From Geminocystis sp. NIES-3709 (GTDB lineage Bacteria > Cyanobacteriota > Cyanobacteriia > Cyanobacteriales > Cyanobacteriaceae), in the NCBI RefSeq assembly GCF_001548115.1, contig NZ_AP014821.1, forward strand, positions 3,723,262-3,787,261: 64,000 nucleotides of DNA, in the 5' to 3' direction. This document shows positions 38,878 to 49,493 of the stretch, in pieces (the first letter of the stretch is position 1; each line of letters starts with the position of its first letter). Made by a program: the position numbers and the translations under genes. The notes beneath the pieces are model-generated. The model did not search any database and was not told the DNA's origin. It was given only the letters and a program-made list of their open reading frames with translations.

Positions 38878-39615
38878 CTAATTTTCCATATCTTCCACAG
38901 AAGGAGAAGAAGATTCAGCAAAATAGCTATAGTAAAGATAACCGGCTAAAACTGCTCCTAAAATGGGGGCGAACCAAAATAACCATAATTGTCCTATAAT
39001 TTCGATATTGCCCGAAAATAGTGCAACTCCAGTACTTCTAGCAGGATTAACTGAAGTGTTAGTAACAGGAATACTTATTAAATGAATTAATGTTAACCCT
39101 AAACCAATGGGGATAGGTGCAAAACCAGCAGGCGCTCTTCTATCTGTTGAACCTAAAATAATAATTAGAAAAATAAAAGTCATTATTATTTCAGTAATTA
39201 ATGCAGATAACAAAGAATAACCACCGGGAGAATGACTACCATAACCATTGGTAGCTAAAGGATTACTTCCCGTTAAAGCAAAACCATCTGCACCACTGGC
39301 AATGATTAAAATAATTAAACCGGCTAAAATTGCTCCTACTACTTGAGCAATAATATAGGGTAATAACTCCGAGCTAGGAAATCTTTTTCCAGCCCATAAA
39401 CCGAAGGAAACCGCAGGATTAAAATGACCACCTGATATATGTCCTACAGCATAAGCCATAGTTAATACTGTTAAGCCAAAAGCAAGGGAAACCCCGACAA
39501 AAGCAATCCCAAAAGGATTACCATCGCCGCCAAAATTAGCGGCTAAAACGGCACTGCCACAACCGCCTAAAACTAACCAGAAAGTGCCGATTAACTCAGC
39601 TACATATTTCTTCAT
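38878..39615 (-). CDS. aqpZ: Aquaporin Z
   Basis: Water channel of 245 residues with six helices and the two pore loops GGHFNPAVS and TSVNPARS. The opening [23 protein letters not shown] is that of AqpZ. The residues lining the filter fit a water channel rather than a glycerol one. It acts in the plasma membrane in osmotic adaptation. Confidence 0.95.
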   Translation of the reverse strand: MKKYVAELIGTFWLVLGGCGSAVLAANFGGDGNPFGIAFVGVSLAFGLTVLTMAYAVGHISGGHFNPAVSFGLWAGKRFPSSELLPYIIAQVVGAILAGLIILIIASGADGFALTGSNPLATNGYGSHSPGGYSLLSALITEIIMTFIFLIIILGSTDRRAPAGFAPIPIGLGLTLIHLISIPVTNTSVNPARSTGVALFSGNIEIIGQLWLFWFAPILGAVLAGYLYYSYFAESSSPSVEDMEN

Positions 39616-39743
39616 TATTCTTATGTGAATTCGATAAATTTATTGTTAAATTCAATCAAATTATAGAAATTCACCATAAAAAAAACAATAAGTTTTGTTA
39701 ATAGTAAAAAATTATACTTTTGAAGAGAATAATTTGTGCGTTA

Positions 39744-39767
39744 AACTAAGACCCATTTAACTTGCAT
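39744..39767. repeat. Solo IS630-type end
   Basis: 24 bases match the left end of the IS630 element (17018-17041) at 21 positions and are preceded by TA. No transposase remains. It lies between aqpZ and the VTT-domain gene. Confidence 0.55.
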
Positions 39768-39831
39768 AGTTTAATCTTAGTAAAAATTGGTGAAAATCTT
39801 ATTTATTGCCAATGAGCCTATCCTCAATATT

Positions 39832-40479
39832 CTACTTAGATGCCTCTGAGCTTATCTCTTTTTGTTCTTCATCAAGAACTTTTTTGGCTATTTTAGTAAT
39901 ATAAATGGTTACTGCAACCGTGGCAATAAAGCCGACCATATTAAGGATCAAACGTAATGTATCAGTATTCCCCGTTGTGGCTTCTAGGGCAGTTTTGGGT
40001 ATTGAACCAATATAAACGTACATGATTGTACCGGGTAGCATTCCAAACCATGAAGCAAAGAAAAAATCTCTTAAGGATACTTTTGTCAGGCTAAAAGCAT
40101 AATTTAAAAATACAAAAGGAAAAAGGGGAGATAATCGTGTTAAAGCAACTATTTTCCATCCTTCTTTTGCCACTGCGGCATCGATCGATCTAAACTTAGG
40201 TTGAGTTTCAATTTGTTTTTCTACCCATCCCCTCAAAAAATAACGTCCGATTAAAAAAGCAAGGGTTGCACCAGTAACGGATCCGATCGATACTAAGATA
40301 GATCCTTTGACTACTCCAAAAATTAATCCAGCACCTAATGTTAGCGCAGATCCTGGAATTAATACGATCGTGGCGATGATATAGATAAATATAAATCCTA
40401 CAACCCCCCAAGCTCCCCATTGAGCGATCGAATCATTAATATTACTTAAAAAATTGTTGATGTGTTCAAAGATTTCCAT
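39832..40479 (-). CDS. TVP38/TMEM64 (VTT-domain) membrane protein
   Basis: 215 residues with about five hydrophobic helices. The core GAGLIFGVVKGSILVSIGSV, the GRYFLRGWVEKQI stretch and LTRLSPLFPFVFLNYAFSLT are typical of VTT-domain proteins related to DedA and SNARE-associated proteins. Members move lipids between leaflets or keep membrane balance; the exact job is not known here. A heptamer repeat lies directly before the start. Confidence 0.88.
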   Translation of the reverse strand: MEIFEHINNFLSNINDSIAQWGAWGVVGFIFIYIIATIVLIPGSALTLGAGLIFGVVKGSILVSIGSVTGATLAFLIGRYFLRGWVEKQIETQPKFRSIDAAVAKEGWKIVALTRLSPLFPFVFLNYAFSLTKVSLRDFFFASWFGMLPGTIMYVYIGSIPKTALEATTGNTDTLRLILNMVGFIATVAVTIYITKIAKKVLDEEQKEISSEASK

Positions 40480-40480
40480 A

Positions 40481-40508
40481 TTGATAATTGATAATTGATA
40501 ATTGACAG
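40481..40508. repeat. Heptanucleotide tandem repeat at the VTT gene start
   Basis: Three units of TTGATAA and a changed fourth (TTGACAG) begin one base upstream of the start codon at 40479, so they form the ribosome-binding region of the gene. Confidence 0.8.
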
Positions 40509-40711
40509 TTAGGAAGGATTAACAATTAATAATAAAAATTTGCTAATTTCTCCTTCTAAATTCCTCATCCCAAACTCCCTATATTCTAAACTCATCAATA
40601 ACTTTTGGATCTACTGAAATTGTTATCAAAATTCTTGGGTTTAAAACCCCGTCCTTTTCGGACAACTTTATATTTCTTAAATTCGTTACCATTCCCCAAA
40701 ATGTGCGTTAA

Positions 40712-41416
40712 ATTAAAAAGGTTTACTGTAAAGTTTCTCGTTTACCATTCGGTGAATTAAAATCGATTACCATTTCTGTAAATCCGTCAGGACAATATTT
40801 TGCTTCCTGTCTCTATGATGACGGGCAAGATACTCCTGAGCAAAACCCAGAAGGTAAAGCGATTGGTATTGATGTCGGAATAAATCATTTTGCAATTACT
40901 AGCGATGGTAGCAAACATGGAAACCCTAAACATTACCGTAAATATGAGAAAAAATTAGCTAAAAGACAAAAACAGTTAGCGAAGAAACAAAAAGGCTCTA
41001 AAAACCGCCATAAAGCGAGAAAAGCGGTAGCTAAAGTCCATGAGAAAATAGTTAGATGTAGAGAAGATTTTTTGCACAAACTATCACGCAAAATAGTTAA
41101 CGAAAACCAAGTAATATGTGTAGAGAATTTAGCAGTGAAAAACATGGTTAAAAATCACAAATTAGCTAAATCTATTAGTGATTGTGGTTGGAGGCAATTC
41201 TGCACTATGCTTAAATATAAAGCAGAATGGGAAAGTAAAATTTACCTTGAAGTAGATAGATTTTTCCCTAGGTCTCAAACCTGTAGTAACTGCCGACATC
41301 AAGTGGACAGTTTAAGTTTAGATATGAGGCTGTGGCAATGTCCTAGATGTATGAAAATACATGACAGAGATGTTAATACAGCGAAAAATATCAGAGATGA
41401 AGGTTTGCGTATTTAA
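40712..41416 (+). pseudogene. tnpB: 5'-truncated TnpB RNA-guided nuclease
   Basis: 234 codons with no start codon, open from a TAA at 40709. It keeps the RuvC acids: Asp in IGIDVGINHFAIT, Glu in VICVENLAVKNMVKNH, and the last Asp in KIHDRDVNTAKNI, plus a zinc ribbon CSNC...CPRC. The N-terminal recognition lobe (roughly 150 residues) is missing, so target binding should be lost even though the nuclease part is conserved. Confidence 0.85.
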
Positions 41417-41540
41417 AATGCGGTAGGGCATATCGTCAGAGCTTCTGGAGAAAGAGTAAGACCGAGTAAAGGCACCGCTTTTACAAGGCATCCTTTGGTG
41501 AAGGAAGAATCCTCTCGCCTTTAGGCAGGGGAGTTGTCAA
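41400..41540 (+). ncRNA. Possible omega-RNA / right end of the IS605 remnant
   Basis: TnpB uses an RNA coded at the 3' end of its own gene and the right end of the element. The stretch after the tnpB stop keeps the long G-rich scaffold-like sequence and the terminal hairpin. Expression is not shown by the sequence. Confidence 0.4.
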
Positions 41541-41573
41541 AAGATATTCATAATCAAATTTATATATTAATTT

Positions 41574-42737
41574 ATGAAACTAATTTCTATACTAGGTTCT
41601 ACTGGTTCGATCGGTACTCAAACTTTGGATATAGTAAGAGATCATCCCGATCGATTTCAAGTAGTAGGATTAGCCGCCGGAAATAATATCACTCTTTTAG
41701 CTGAACAAATTAGAGAATTTAACCCCGAAATAGTTGCTATTCAAAATCCGGATAAATTATTAGACTTAAAAAATGCGATCGCTGATTGTCCTCAACAACC
41801 AATTTTATTAGCAGGAAAAGACGCTATTTGTGAAGTTGCTAGTTATGGCAATGCAGAAAGTGTTGTTACAGGGATTGTCGGTTGTGCTGGATTATTACCG
41901 ACTATTGCCGCTATCAAAGCTGGAAAAGACATCGCTTTAGCTAATAAAGAAACCTTGATTGCAGGTGGCCCTGTGGTGTTACCTTTAATAAAAGAGTATG
42001 GTGTAAAATTATTCCCTGCGGACTCTGAGCATTCGGCAATTTTTCAATGTTTGCAAGGTGTACCCGAAAAAGGCTTACGGAAAATTATTTTAACCGCTTC
42101 TGGTGGTTCATTTCGAGATTTACCCGTAGAAAAATTAGCTAGTGTAACAGTACAAGATGCTTTAAAACATCCTAACTGGTCTATGGGACAAAAAATCACG
42201 ATCGATTCTGCTACTTTAATGAATAAGGGTTTAGAAGTCATTGAAGCTCATTATTTATTCGGTTTAGATTATGATGATATTGATATAGTTATTCATCCTC
42301 AAAGTATTATTCATTCTATGATAGAGCTACAGGATACTTCCGTTTTAGCTCAATTGGGATGGGCAGATATGCGCTTACCTTTACTCTATGCTTTATCTTA
42401 TCCCGATCGTATTCCTACTAATTGGGAAACCCTTGATTTAGTCAAAGTTGGCAGTTTAACCTTCCGAGAACCAGATCATAATAAATATCCTTGTATGCAA
42501 TTAGCCTATGATGTAGGGAGGGTTGGAGGTTGTTTACCAGCGATATTAAATGCCGCCAATGAACAAGCAGTGGCATTATTTTTACAAGAAAAAATCGGTT
42601 TTCTCGACATTCCTCGTTTAATTGAGTCGGCTTGCGATCGTTTTTCAGATCAAAATAAATCTGATCCCAGTTTAGATGATATTTTACACGCTGACGAGTG
42701 GGCAAGAAAAGCAGTTATGGAATTATTTGCATTGTAG
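41574..42737 (+). CDS. dxr: 1-deoxy-D-xylulose-5-phosphate reductoisomerase
   Basis: First committed step of the MEP isoprenoid route, making methylerythritol phosphate with NADPH. 387 residues; nucleotide motif [14 protein letters not shown] at the N-terminus, metal and substrate site in [16 protein letters not shown], and the flexible loop with [21 protein letters not shown]. It begins 34 bases after the IS605 remnant, which may have changed its promoter. purN follows in the same direction. Confidence 0.97.
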   Translation: MKLISILGSTGSIGTQTLDIVRDHPDRFQVVGLAAGNNITLLAEQIREFNPEIVAIQNPDKLLDLKNAIADCPQQPILLAGKDAICEVASYGNAESVVTGIVGCAGLLPTIAAIKAGKDIALANKETLIAGGPVVLPLIKEYGVKLFPADSEHSAIFQCLQGVPEKGLRKIILTASGGSFRDLPVEKLASVTVQDALKHPNWSMGQKITIDSATLMNKGLEVIEAHYLFGLDYDDIDIVIHPQSIIHSMIELQDTSVLAQLGWADMRLPLLYALSYPDRIPTNWETLDLVKVGSLTFREPDHNKYPCMQLAYDVGRVGGCLPAILNAANEQAVALFLQEKIGFLDIPRLIESACDRFSDQNKSDPSLDDILHADEWARKAVMELFAL

Positions 42738-42799
42738 TTTTTTTAGAGATTGCTCATGGTGATATGATTTAATTAAGAATTATTAATTGATCATTTTCT

Positions 42800-43438
42800 A
42801 TGACAAACTCCACCTATTTGATTTCTCCCTCTTTAACAAAAGAACAATTACAATTAGAGAATACTGTAAGATTGGGGGTTATGGCTTCGGGTAGTGGTAG
42901 TAATTTTGAGGCGATCGCCCAAGCCATTAATGAGGGGAGATTAAATGCTAAGATTGAGGTCTTAATCTATAATAATCCTAATGCTAAAGTAAAAGAAAGA
43001 GCCGATCGATTAAACATACCTACAGTTTTACTTAATCACAAAGATTACAAAACCAGAAAAGCCTTTGATAAAGCGATCGTCAAAGTATTCCAAACCCATC
43101 AAGTACAATGGGTTGTTATGGCCGGATGGATGCGCATTATTACTCAGGAATTGTTAAACGCTTATCCCCAAAAAGTGATTAATATTCATCCTAGTATTTT
43201 ACCTAGTTTTAAGGGTATTAATGCCGTTGAGCAATCATTAGAAGCAAAAGTAAAAGTAACAGGATGTACAGTCCATTTAGTTGATTTAGAGGTAGATAGT
43301 GGACTAATTTTAATTCAAGCTGTTGTACCCATTTTCCCTGATGATACTGCTGATAGTTTACACGATCGAATCCAAATTCAAGAACATCGTATAATTGTTG
43401 ATGGCATCGCCTTAGCTGTTAAAAAAGTTGACAGTTGA
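42800..43438 (+). CDS. purN: Phosphoribosylglycinamide formyltransferase
   Basis: Third step of purine synthesis: transfers formyl from formyl-THF to GAR. 212 residues with an N-terminal extension of about 25 residues before GVMASGSGSNFEAI. Catalytic Asn and His are in INIHPSILPSFKG and the Asp in LVDLEVDSG. It lies 62 bp after dxr and converges with ftsW. Confidence 0.95.
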   Translation: MTNSTYLISPSLTKEQLQLENTVRLGVMASGSGSNFEAIAQAINEGRLNAKIEVLIYNNPNAKVKERADRLNIPTVLLNHKDYKTRKAFDKAIVKVFQTHQVQWVVMAGWMRIITQELLNAYPQKVINIHPSILPSFKGINAVEQSLEAKVKVTGCTVHLVDLEVDSGLILIQAVVPIFPDDTADSLHDRIQIQEHRIIVDGIALAVKKVDS

Positions 43439-43444
43439 TAATTC

Positions 43445-44593
43445 TCAATTCTCCATTCTGATAACTTCCTGTTGAGTCTCGATCGCAACTCGGATCAATA
43501 AACCTGCTAAAATTAAACTACTCATCACAGAACTACCCCCATAACTTAAAAAAGGAAAAGGTAAACCAGTAGTTGGTAAAACACCAACATTCACCCCTAT
43601 ATTGAGTAAAGATTGACCGACTAAAATTACCATAACACCAACTGCAATCAAACGTTTAATTGGGTGATTAGATTTTAAAGTTACAAAAAAAGCGACAGTA
43701 GCATAAGTTATCACCATCAAAATTAAAATAACAGTGCCAAGAAAACCAAATTCCTCGGCAAATACTGCAAAAATAAAATCCGTATATTGAAAAGGTAGAT
43801 AAAATAACTTTTGTTGAGACATTCCGAAACCTACCCCCAACTCACCACCAGACCCAATTGCTAGTAAACTTTGTACTAACTGATAACCGTCACCTCTTGC
43901 ATCTTTCCAAGGGTCAGTAAATGATACAATTCGTTTTAACTGATAAGGATTTAATGCCACACTCAAAGAAGCCGTCACCATACCCATCATTGCTGTTGCT
44001 AATAATTGTATATAGGGTAAACCACCAGCTAAAGCCATTAACCATAATGTCATTCCACATAAAGCAGTTGTACTTAGATTGGGTTGTTTCAAAATACAGG
44101 CTAAAGTAAAAGCAAAAATACCTAGCCATGTACCTTTAATTTGCCAAGGTAGTTTTTTCCAACCGGCAAAAATAGTCGCACCTTGTAAAACTAGAAAGGG
44201 CTTAAGTAATTCTGAGGGTTGAATTTGAATTGGGCCAATAGAAATCCATCTTTCTGCACCATTAATATTTTCTCCTAAACCGACCACTGTGCCAATAATT
44301 AAAACTAAAGCACCAAGATAAAACCAAGGTGAGTATTTTAAGATAATTTTTAGGGGCAATTCTATAACTATTTTGAAACAAACTAAACCAATAATCATCC
44401 AAAATGCTTGACGCTTAAAATAAAACCAACCATCGTTAGATTCATCTAAGCCAACGGCATAGGAAGCAGAAAATAAAGCAATTAAACCGATTAATAACCA
44501 TAAAAAAGTTAACCACCGCAACAATCTTGCTTCTAATGACCATTCATCTATATCTGGTTGATAAAATGGGATAATATAACGGAAAATATCCAT
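43445..44593 (-). CDS. ftsW: Cell-division lipid II glycosyltransferase FtsW
   Basis: SEDS-family septal peptidoglycan polymerase, 382 residues, about ten helices. GAERWISIGPIQIQPSELLK and the C-terminal GVLPTTGLPFPFLSYGGSS are diagnostic. Works with its partner PBP in the divisome. FtsW and RodA are alike; the choice rests on the overall match to cyanobacterial FtsW. Confidence 0.9.
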   Translation of the reverse strand: MDIFRYIIPFYQPDIDEWSLEARLLRWLTFLWLLIGLIALFSASYAVGLDESNDGWFYFKRQAFWMIIGLVCFKIVIELPLKIILKYSPWFYLGALVLIIGTVVGLGENINGAERWISIGPIQIQPSELLKPFLVLQGATIFAGWKKLPWQIKGTWLGIFAFTLACILKQPNLSTTALCGMTLWLMALAGGLPYIQLLATAMMGMVTASLSVALNPYQLKRIVSFTDPWKDARGDGYQLVQSLLAIGSGGELGVGFGMSQQKLFYLPFQYTDFIFAVFAEEFGFLGTVILILMVITYATVAFFVTLKSNHPIKRLIAVGVMVILVGQSLLNIGVNVGVLPTTGLPFPFLSYGGSSVMSSLILAGLLIRVAIETQQEVIRMEN

Positions 44594-44773
44594 AGAGAAA
44601 GATAATGTTATTTTAGTTAACTTTTTAGAATAACATATACTAATCCTAAACCAGTTCTATAAAAACTGTTTAAAAAAGGCAATAGGCAATGGTAATGGTA
44701 TTTTCGATAATTTTTCTAATAATTGATTGTTCACAAATGATTTAGGACTGCTTAAGACATAATATTTTTGTTC

Positions 44774-45553
44774 TTATTTTTCCCAAGGCTTTAATTTAAG
44801 ATATTCATAAATTGCTTTTATATTATTTTCTGTTTTATTTATTTTCATTTGCATCTCTTTTACTATTATAATTAAATCCTTTAAATTCCTTTCTTGTATT
44901 GTCTGTTTATCTACTAGACTTTGTTGCTTTTTTGTGATCATACTCATACCTTCTTGAATACTTAGATTAAAGTTTTGTTGAAATATATTTTGATTATTTT
45001 TTGCTCCTTCTCCTTTTTCTTGATATTTATTAATTTTTTCTATTAATGTTTTTAAAAAATCATTATTTTCTGATGAATTAATTGAATTAATAAATTCTAA
45101 AATAGGCTCGATCGAGCTTTTGATATTATTATATTCTAGTCTTAATTGTTGTTGATATTTTTCAAGTTTTTGTCTTTGAATAGTCAAAAATTCTGATTGT
45201 TCATTGATAGTGTTAATAATTTCCTGTTTTTGATTCAAAAAATATTTAATTGAATCTAACTCTTGTTGTATATTTTGATCTAAATTTTGATATTTTTTTT
45301 CACTGGTATTTAAAAATTCTTCAGCAGATTTAATACGATTAACTAAATTAATAAAACTAGATTCTCCTCCTAGTAATTCTACCGATTTATATACTGATTC
45401 TAGTTTAAATAAATCATTTTTTAACAATTTTGCTTCCTCTTGTATTGTTTCTGCAAAATTAACTCTTTCTTCCGCTTTAATCAATAAATCATTGACAATA
45501 GTTTTAAGTTTTTCTAAATCCTGAATTGTATCGGAATCTTTTATCTCATTCAT
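44774..45553 (-). CDS. Coiled-coil protein, partner of the RelE-helicase fusion
   Basis: 259 residues, almost wholly predicted helix with heptad patterns from about 10 to 150 and again 205-250 (for example EERVNFAETIQEEAKLLKND). No signal peptide or membrane segment. It starts 14 bases after the helicase stop in the same direction, so the two are one operon. I do not recognise the family. A scaffold or sensor for the helicase is a guess from position. Confidence 0.7.
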   Translation of the reverse strand: MNEIKDSDTIQDLEKLKTIVNDLLIKAEERVNFAETIQEEAKLLKNDLFKLESVYKSVELLGGESSFINLVNRIKSAEEFLNTSEKKYQNLDQNIQQELDSIKYFLNQKQEIINTINEQSEFLTIQRQKLEKYQQQLRLEYNNIKSSIEPILEFINSINSSENNDFLKTLIEKINKYQEKGEGAKNNQNIFQQNFNLSIQEGMSMITKKQQSLVDKQTIQERNLKDLIIIVKEMQMKINKTENNIKAIYEYLKLKPWEK

Positions 45554-45567
45554 AGAATTTTTATCAC

Positions 45568-48231
45568 TTATAGTTGAGGTAATTTATTCAGAAAAGATTT
45601 ACATAAAAGTTTTACTAATTCTCCTTCTTCAGTTAAAATGTCTGCAAAAGGAATTTTTCGTGAGGGTGATTGTTTCAAAAATTGTACTCTAATTCTCATT
45701 GCTTCATAGTTTAACCCTTTTTTTTCTAATTGTAAGGCGATTTCTTCTATTTCTATATCTCGATCGTAACCCCGATTATAAGCTCGATCGTGATAAAATA
45801 ATAATACTGCTGACCATGATAAATTATTTGCGGTTAAAATTAGAGCTTTTAAGTCAGTAAATTTAATTGCATCTAAAGAAGATAATAATATTTGAATTAA
45901 AGATTGATTTTGACTTTGTTGTAAAAATTTGATTATTTCTCTTTGTATTTTAAAAATAGGCTTCATTTCTAAACCAGTTTTAAAATAAATATATTTTGCA
46001 CCATAATATAAAACAATTATTTCTAAAAAATTACTTTTATTAAAAGATAGAATAACATGATCAAAATTGATGGCATCTAAAAATAAATCTTGACTTTCTG
46101 TTAACTCATCTATTGTGTAAACAATTTCCTCAATCACTTGCCACCAAGTTAACTTAAATTGTTGCCATTTTTGTCTTAAATTATCAGGAAAAAATCCCGT
46201 TTCTAACCATTTATATATATCATTATTAACAAGATTTCTAATAAACTTTTGTCGCCGTTGTTGGAGAGTAATTAAACTTTGTCCATTAACCTTTAATTCT
46301 TGTGCAAAACTTTCGGGAGTTATATTTTCTTGAATATCGAATAAAATCGATAACTTATAGGAATTTTCAGCCGTATTTTGTAACCAAGTCCATTCTTCTT
46401 CTGTAACTAAAATAGATTCATAATAACGCGCACGAGTTATAGCTGTGTACCATTGGAATAAGTCATCAAAACCTAACTGATTTTTATTTATTTCAAAAGG
46501 AAATAAGATTACTATAGCCTCAAATTCTTGTCCTTTTGCTTCTGAAATTGAGTAAATAATTATTTTTTCAGCTTTTTCTAATTCAACAATTTTTTCAGTT
46601 AAATCATGATCAGAAAAAGTTAATAAGTCTCTTTTTAAGAAGACAATTTCATTAAATGTTTCTATTTTTTCTTGTGAGTTGTCTTGATGTTCTAAACAAT
46701 TTAACAAATTTTTCAACCAAGAGATATTTACTTTTATTAATTTTGGTTTTAGACCTTCATCATAACATTTATAAGGATCCCCGATGGGAGGTAGTTTTCT
46801 ATTATTAAGTTGAATTTGTTTAATAAAAGCTTCTTCTAAAAAATATTTTGCCACAGAAGCAATTTGTTTTGTATTACGAAAATTTTGGCTTAATTTAATT
46901 TCTTCAAGTAATGTACGATGATGAAAATTTTGAGCAAAAATAGTTCTAAAATTTGCCCAAGAAAATCCTGAAATAATAACCCGTTGATTTTCGTCTCCTA
47001 AAATAATAACAGTGACTGATAAATTATAATTATTAGCTAAATCAAGAAATATTTTGAGTTGAAACCAGTAAAAATCTTGTACCTCATCAATGATTAACAA
47101 AATAGGTTTATTTTGAGTTAATGATTGAAACCATTGAATATTAGATAATAAATTTTTAAACGCTTTATTACTATAACTAAAAGCATCTCTACTACCAAAA
47201 ATAGTAGCATTTTCTGGTCTCCATATTTTTCTTAAAAAATCAATTATATTTTTATAATTAGTAGTTAAAGCATCTTTATCTGTTAAAGGATAACTAAGAC
47301 TTTCTCCAATAATAAATGATTGTAAAATACCATAGATATTAATATGATGATAGTTATTAATACCGTGATGTCGTTTTTGCAAATACTCTCGCATTATTTT
47401 ACAACCCTGACTAGCCGTTAATGCAGGATAATTTTCTCCAGCAAGTTTTTGTATTAATTCATCACGACTGAATAAGGCTATATCATAATTTTGATTTTCT
47501 AAATTTTCTTGAAATTCGTCATCTAAAATAATTGCATCTGGATTTAAAGATTTAAGACAATGATAACCAAATTTTTTTAATGATTTATTAGGAGTAATAA
47601 TTATGGGGAAAATATTTTCAGTGATAAGTTTATCTGCTAAAAAAAAAGCAAGAGTAGTTTTACCTGTTCCTGCAGTACCTTGAATTTGATATACTAAAGA
47701 TTCCTTAGTTTTAAGATTTTTAATTAGCTGTTTTTGTTCAGAATTTAGGCAAGGGTTAAAACGATATTTTCCCTCTATAATAAAATCAATAATAGTTTCA
47801 GACTTAATTTGATTATCTATTAAAGAAGGAGATAGTTTATAATATCGATCAAAGTCTTGAAATTGAGTATCTTCCTCAATATTTTCGTGATTTTGATCGT
47901 CAATAATTAATTCTTCTAAATGAGTGTTTAATTCGGGAGAAAAATATTTAGGTAAATTTTGATAAACAGTTTCTCTTGAAGCGATACGATGAATAATTAA
48001 ATAAGGATTTTCTGTGGAGCCAACGGTAAAAATAATGCGATAATCACCAATACGATAACGCCAAACTGTGGGTTTTCTTCCTTTTAATCTTTTAATATTG
48101 GGATATTCATGTAAATAAAGTCCTTCTAAACAGTCGATCGTCTGTGCTAATTTAGTTATATGAGAATAAAATATTTGGGGAGAATGCAAAACACTTTTAA
48201 ATCCATTATCTGACAAATAAATATCCAACAT
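45568..48231 (-). CDS. SF1 (UvrD-like) helicase with N-terminal RelE/ParE-like domain
   Basis: 887 residues. Residues 1-95 look like a RelE/ParE toxin fold: KRLKGRKPTVWRYRIGDYRI then HRIASRETVYQN. A complete superfamily-1 helicase follows: Walker A GTAGTGKTT (185-193), Walker B LLIIDEVQD (378-386), motif III LGDENQ (411-416), SQNFRNT (448-454), SEAKGQEFEAIV (motif V), and YTAITRARY (motif VI). The last 250 residues are unrecognised. The RelE active-site pattern is only partly kept, so it may bind RNA rather than cut it. The coiled-coil gene follows. Confidence 0.8.
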   Translation of the reverse strand: MLDIYLSDNGFKSVLHSPQIFYSHITKLAQTIDCLEGLYLHEYPNIKRLKGRKPTVWRYRIGDYRIIFTVGSTENPYLIIHRIASRETVYQNLPKYFSPELNTHLEELIIDDQNHENIEEDTQFQDFDRYYKLSPSLIDNQIKSETIIDFIIEGKYRFNPCLNSEQKQLIKNLKTKESLVYQIQGTAGTGKTTLAFFLADKLITENIFPIIITPNKSLKKFGYHCLKSLNPDAIILDDEFQENLENQNYDIALFSRDELIQKLAGENYPALTASQGCKIMREYLQKRHHGINNYHHINIYGILQSFIIGESLSYPLTDKDALTTNYKNIIDFLRKIWRPENATIFGSRDAFSYSNKAFKNLLSNIQWFQSLTQNKPILLIIDEVQDFYWFQLKIFLDLANNYNLSVTVIILGDENQRVIISGFSWANFRTIFAQNFHHRTLLEEIKLSQNFRNTKQIASVAKYFLEEAFIKQIQLNNRKLPPIGDPYKCYDEGLKPKLIKVNISWLKNLLNCLEHQDNSQEKIETFNEIVFLKRDLLTFSDHDLTEKIVELEKAEKIIIYSISEAKGQEFEAIVILFPFEINKNQLGFDDLFQWYTAITRARYYESILVTEEEWTWLQNTAENSYKLSILFDIQENITPESFAQELKVNGQSLITLQQRRQKFIRNLVNNDIYKWLETGFFPDNLRQKWQQFKLTWWQVIEEIVYTIDELTESQDLFLDAINFDHVILSFNKSNFLEIIVLYYGAKYIYFKTGLEMKPIFKIQREIIKFLQQSQNQSLIQILLSSLDAIKFTDLKALILTANNLSWSAVLLFYHDRAYNRGYDRDIEIEEIALQLEKKGLNYEAMRIRVQFLKQSPSRKIPFADILTEEGELVKLLCKSFLNKLPQL

Positions 48232-48374
48232 AAATTTTTCCTAAATTACCAAATTTAAAATATTCAGATATAACTTATTTGTGTAAAACTGCTATTAAAA
48301 TCTTAACTTCTTGGCGACATAATTAATAATTGATTAAACTAGAAAATGCTGTTTTTTTTGTCTAGTAATTTTCT

Positions 48375-49493
48375 ATGAAAGTTAATGGGAAACCCTATCG
48401 CACAATTTGGCTACATCCCGATGATAGCAGTATTGTTCAAGTCATTGATCAACGTTATTTACCTCATCAATTCGTTATTGAAGATTTAGCAACTTTAGAG
48501 CAAGTTTGTACTGCGATCGAGCAAATGCACGTTCGTGGTGCTGGTGTAATTGGTGCATCGGCGGCTTACGGAATGTACATTGCAAGTTTAGAGGCGAAAA
48601 GAAATCAAATCACCAATATTCAAGAGTATATGCAGTGGGCAGGAGACAAATTAAAAGCCACTCGTCCTACTGCTGTAAATTTAGCATGGGCGGTTAATCG
48701 TCAACTCGAAAAAATTGTTACTTTAAATGATAATATAAATCTCATAGTGGAGAATAGTGCAAAAATTGCTCATATAGTTGCAGAAGAAGATGTTAATTTT
48801 TGTCAAAATATTGGAAAACATGGGGTTACACTAATTGAACAGATAAGCCAACAGAAGCAAGGAGAAACCGTTAACATCCTCACTCACTGTAACGCTGGTT
48901 GGTTAGGTTGTGTGGATAATGGTACCGCTACTTCTCCTATTTATGAAGCCCATAGAAAAGGTATTAAAGTTCATGTGTGGGTAGATGAAACTCGTCCTCG
49001 CAATCAAGGTTCGACTCTGACGGCTTGGGAGTTAGGAGAGCAAGGAGTTAACTATACGATTATCCCTGATAACGCAGGAGGACATCTTATGCAGAATGGC
49101 TTAGTCGATCTTGTAATCACAGGTAGCGATCGAACTACTTATACTGGAGATGTAGCAAATAAAATAGGTACATATTTAAAAGCGGTGGCGGCAAAAGATA
49201 ATAATATCCCTTTTTACGTTGCATTAACTTATTCAGCTTTTGATTGGGAAATAAGTGACGGAGTAAAACAAATACCTATTGAACAACGAGACGCAAGAGA
49301 GGTTAAATATATTAAGGGATTGCATGATGGAGAAATTAAAGAGGTATTGGTGACTCCGGAAAATAGCCCTGCCGCTAACTACGGTTTTGATGTGACTCCT
49401 GCCAGATTGATTACGGGATTAATCACAGAAAGAGGAATTTGTCAACCTTGTGCCGAAGGAATTTTTAGTCTATATCCTGAAAAAGCAAAATAA
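48375..49493 (+). CDS. mtnA: S-methyl-5-thioribose-1-phosphate isomerase
   Basis: Methionine salvage: turns methylthioribose-1-phosphate into methylthioribulose-1-phosphate, the substrate of MtnB. 372 residues of the eIF2B-like fold; RGAGVIGASAAYG, the catalytic Cys region THCNAGWLGCVD and the Asp of VITGSDRTTYTGDVANKIGT are present. It lies 12.4 kb from mtnB-mtnD, separated by unrelated genes. Confidence 0.95.
   Translation: MKVNGKPYRTIWLHPDDSSIVQVIDQRYLPHQFVIEDLATLEQVCTAIEQMHVRGAGVIGASAAYGMYIASLEAKRNQITNIQEYMQWAGDKLKATRPTAVNLAWAVNRQLEKIVTLNDNINLIVENSAKIAHIVAEEDVNFCQNIGKHGVTLIEQISQQKQGETVNILTHCNAGWLGCVDNGTATSPIYEAHRKGIKVHVWVDETRPRNQGSTLTAWELGEQGVNYTIIPDNAGGHLMQNGLVDLVITGSDRTTYTGDVANKIGTYLKAVAAKDNNIPFYVALTYSAFDWEISDGVKQIPIEQRDAREVKYIKGLHDGEIKEVLVTPENSPAANYGFDVTPARLITGLITERGICQPCAEGIFSLYPEKAK

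Larger units (their letters stand above)
40637..41540. mobile_element. IS200/IS605-family remnant with tnpB
   Basis: The left end shows two hairpins (GGGTTT/AAACCC at 40637-40649 and GTCC/GGAC at 40651-40663); the right end shows the GCCTTTAGGC hairpin at 41517-41526 and the GGGGAG-TT border usual for these elements. Subterminal hairpins instead of inverted repeats fit IS605. tnpA is absent and the front of tnpB is lost. Confidence 0.75.
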
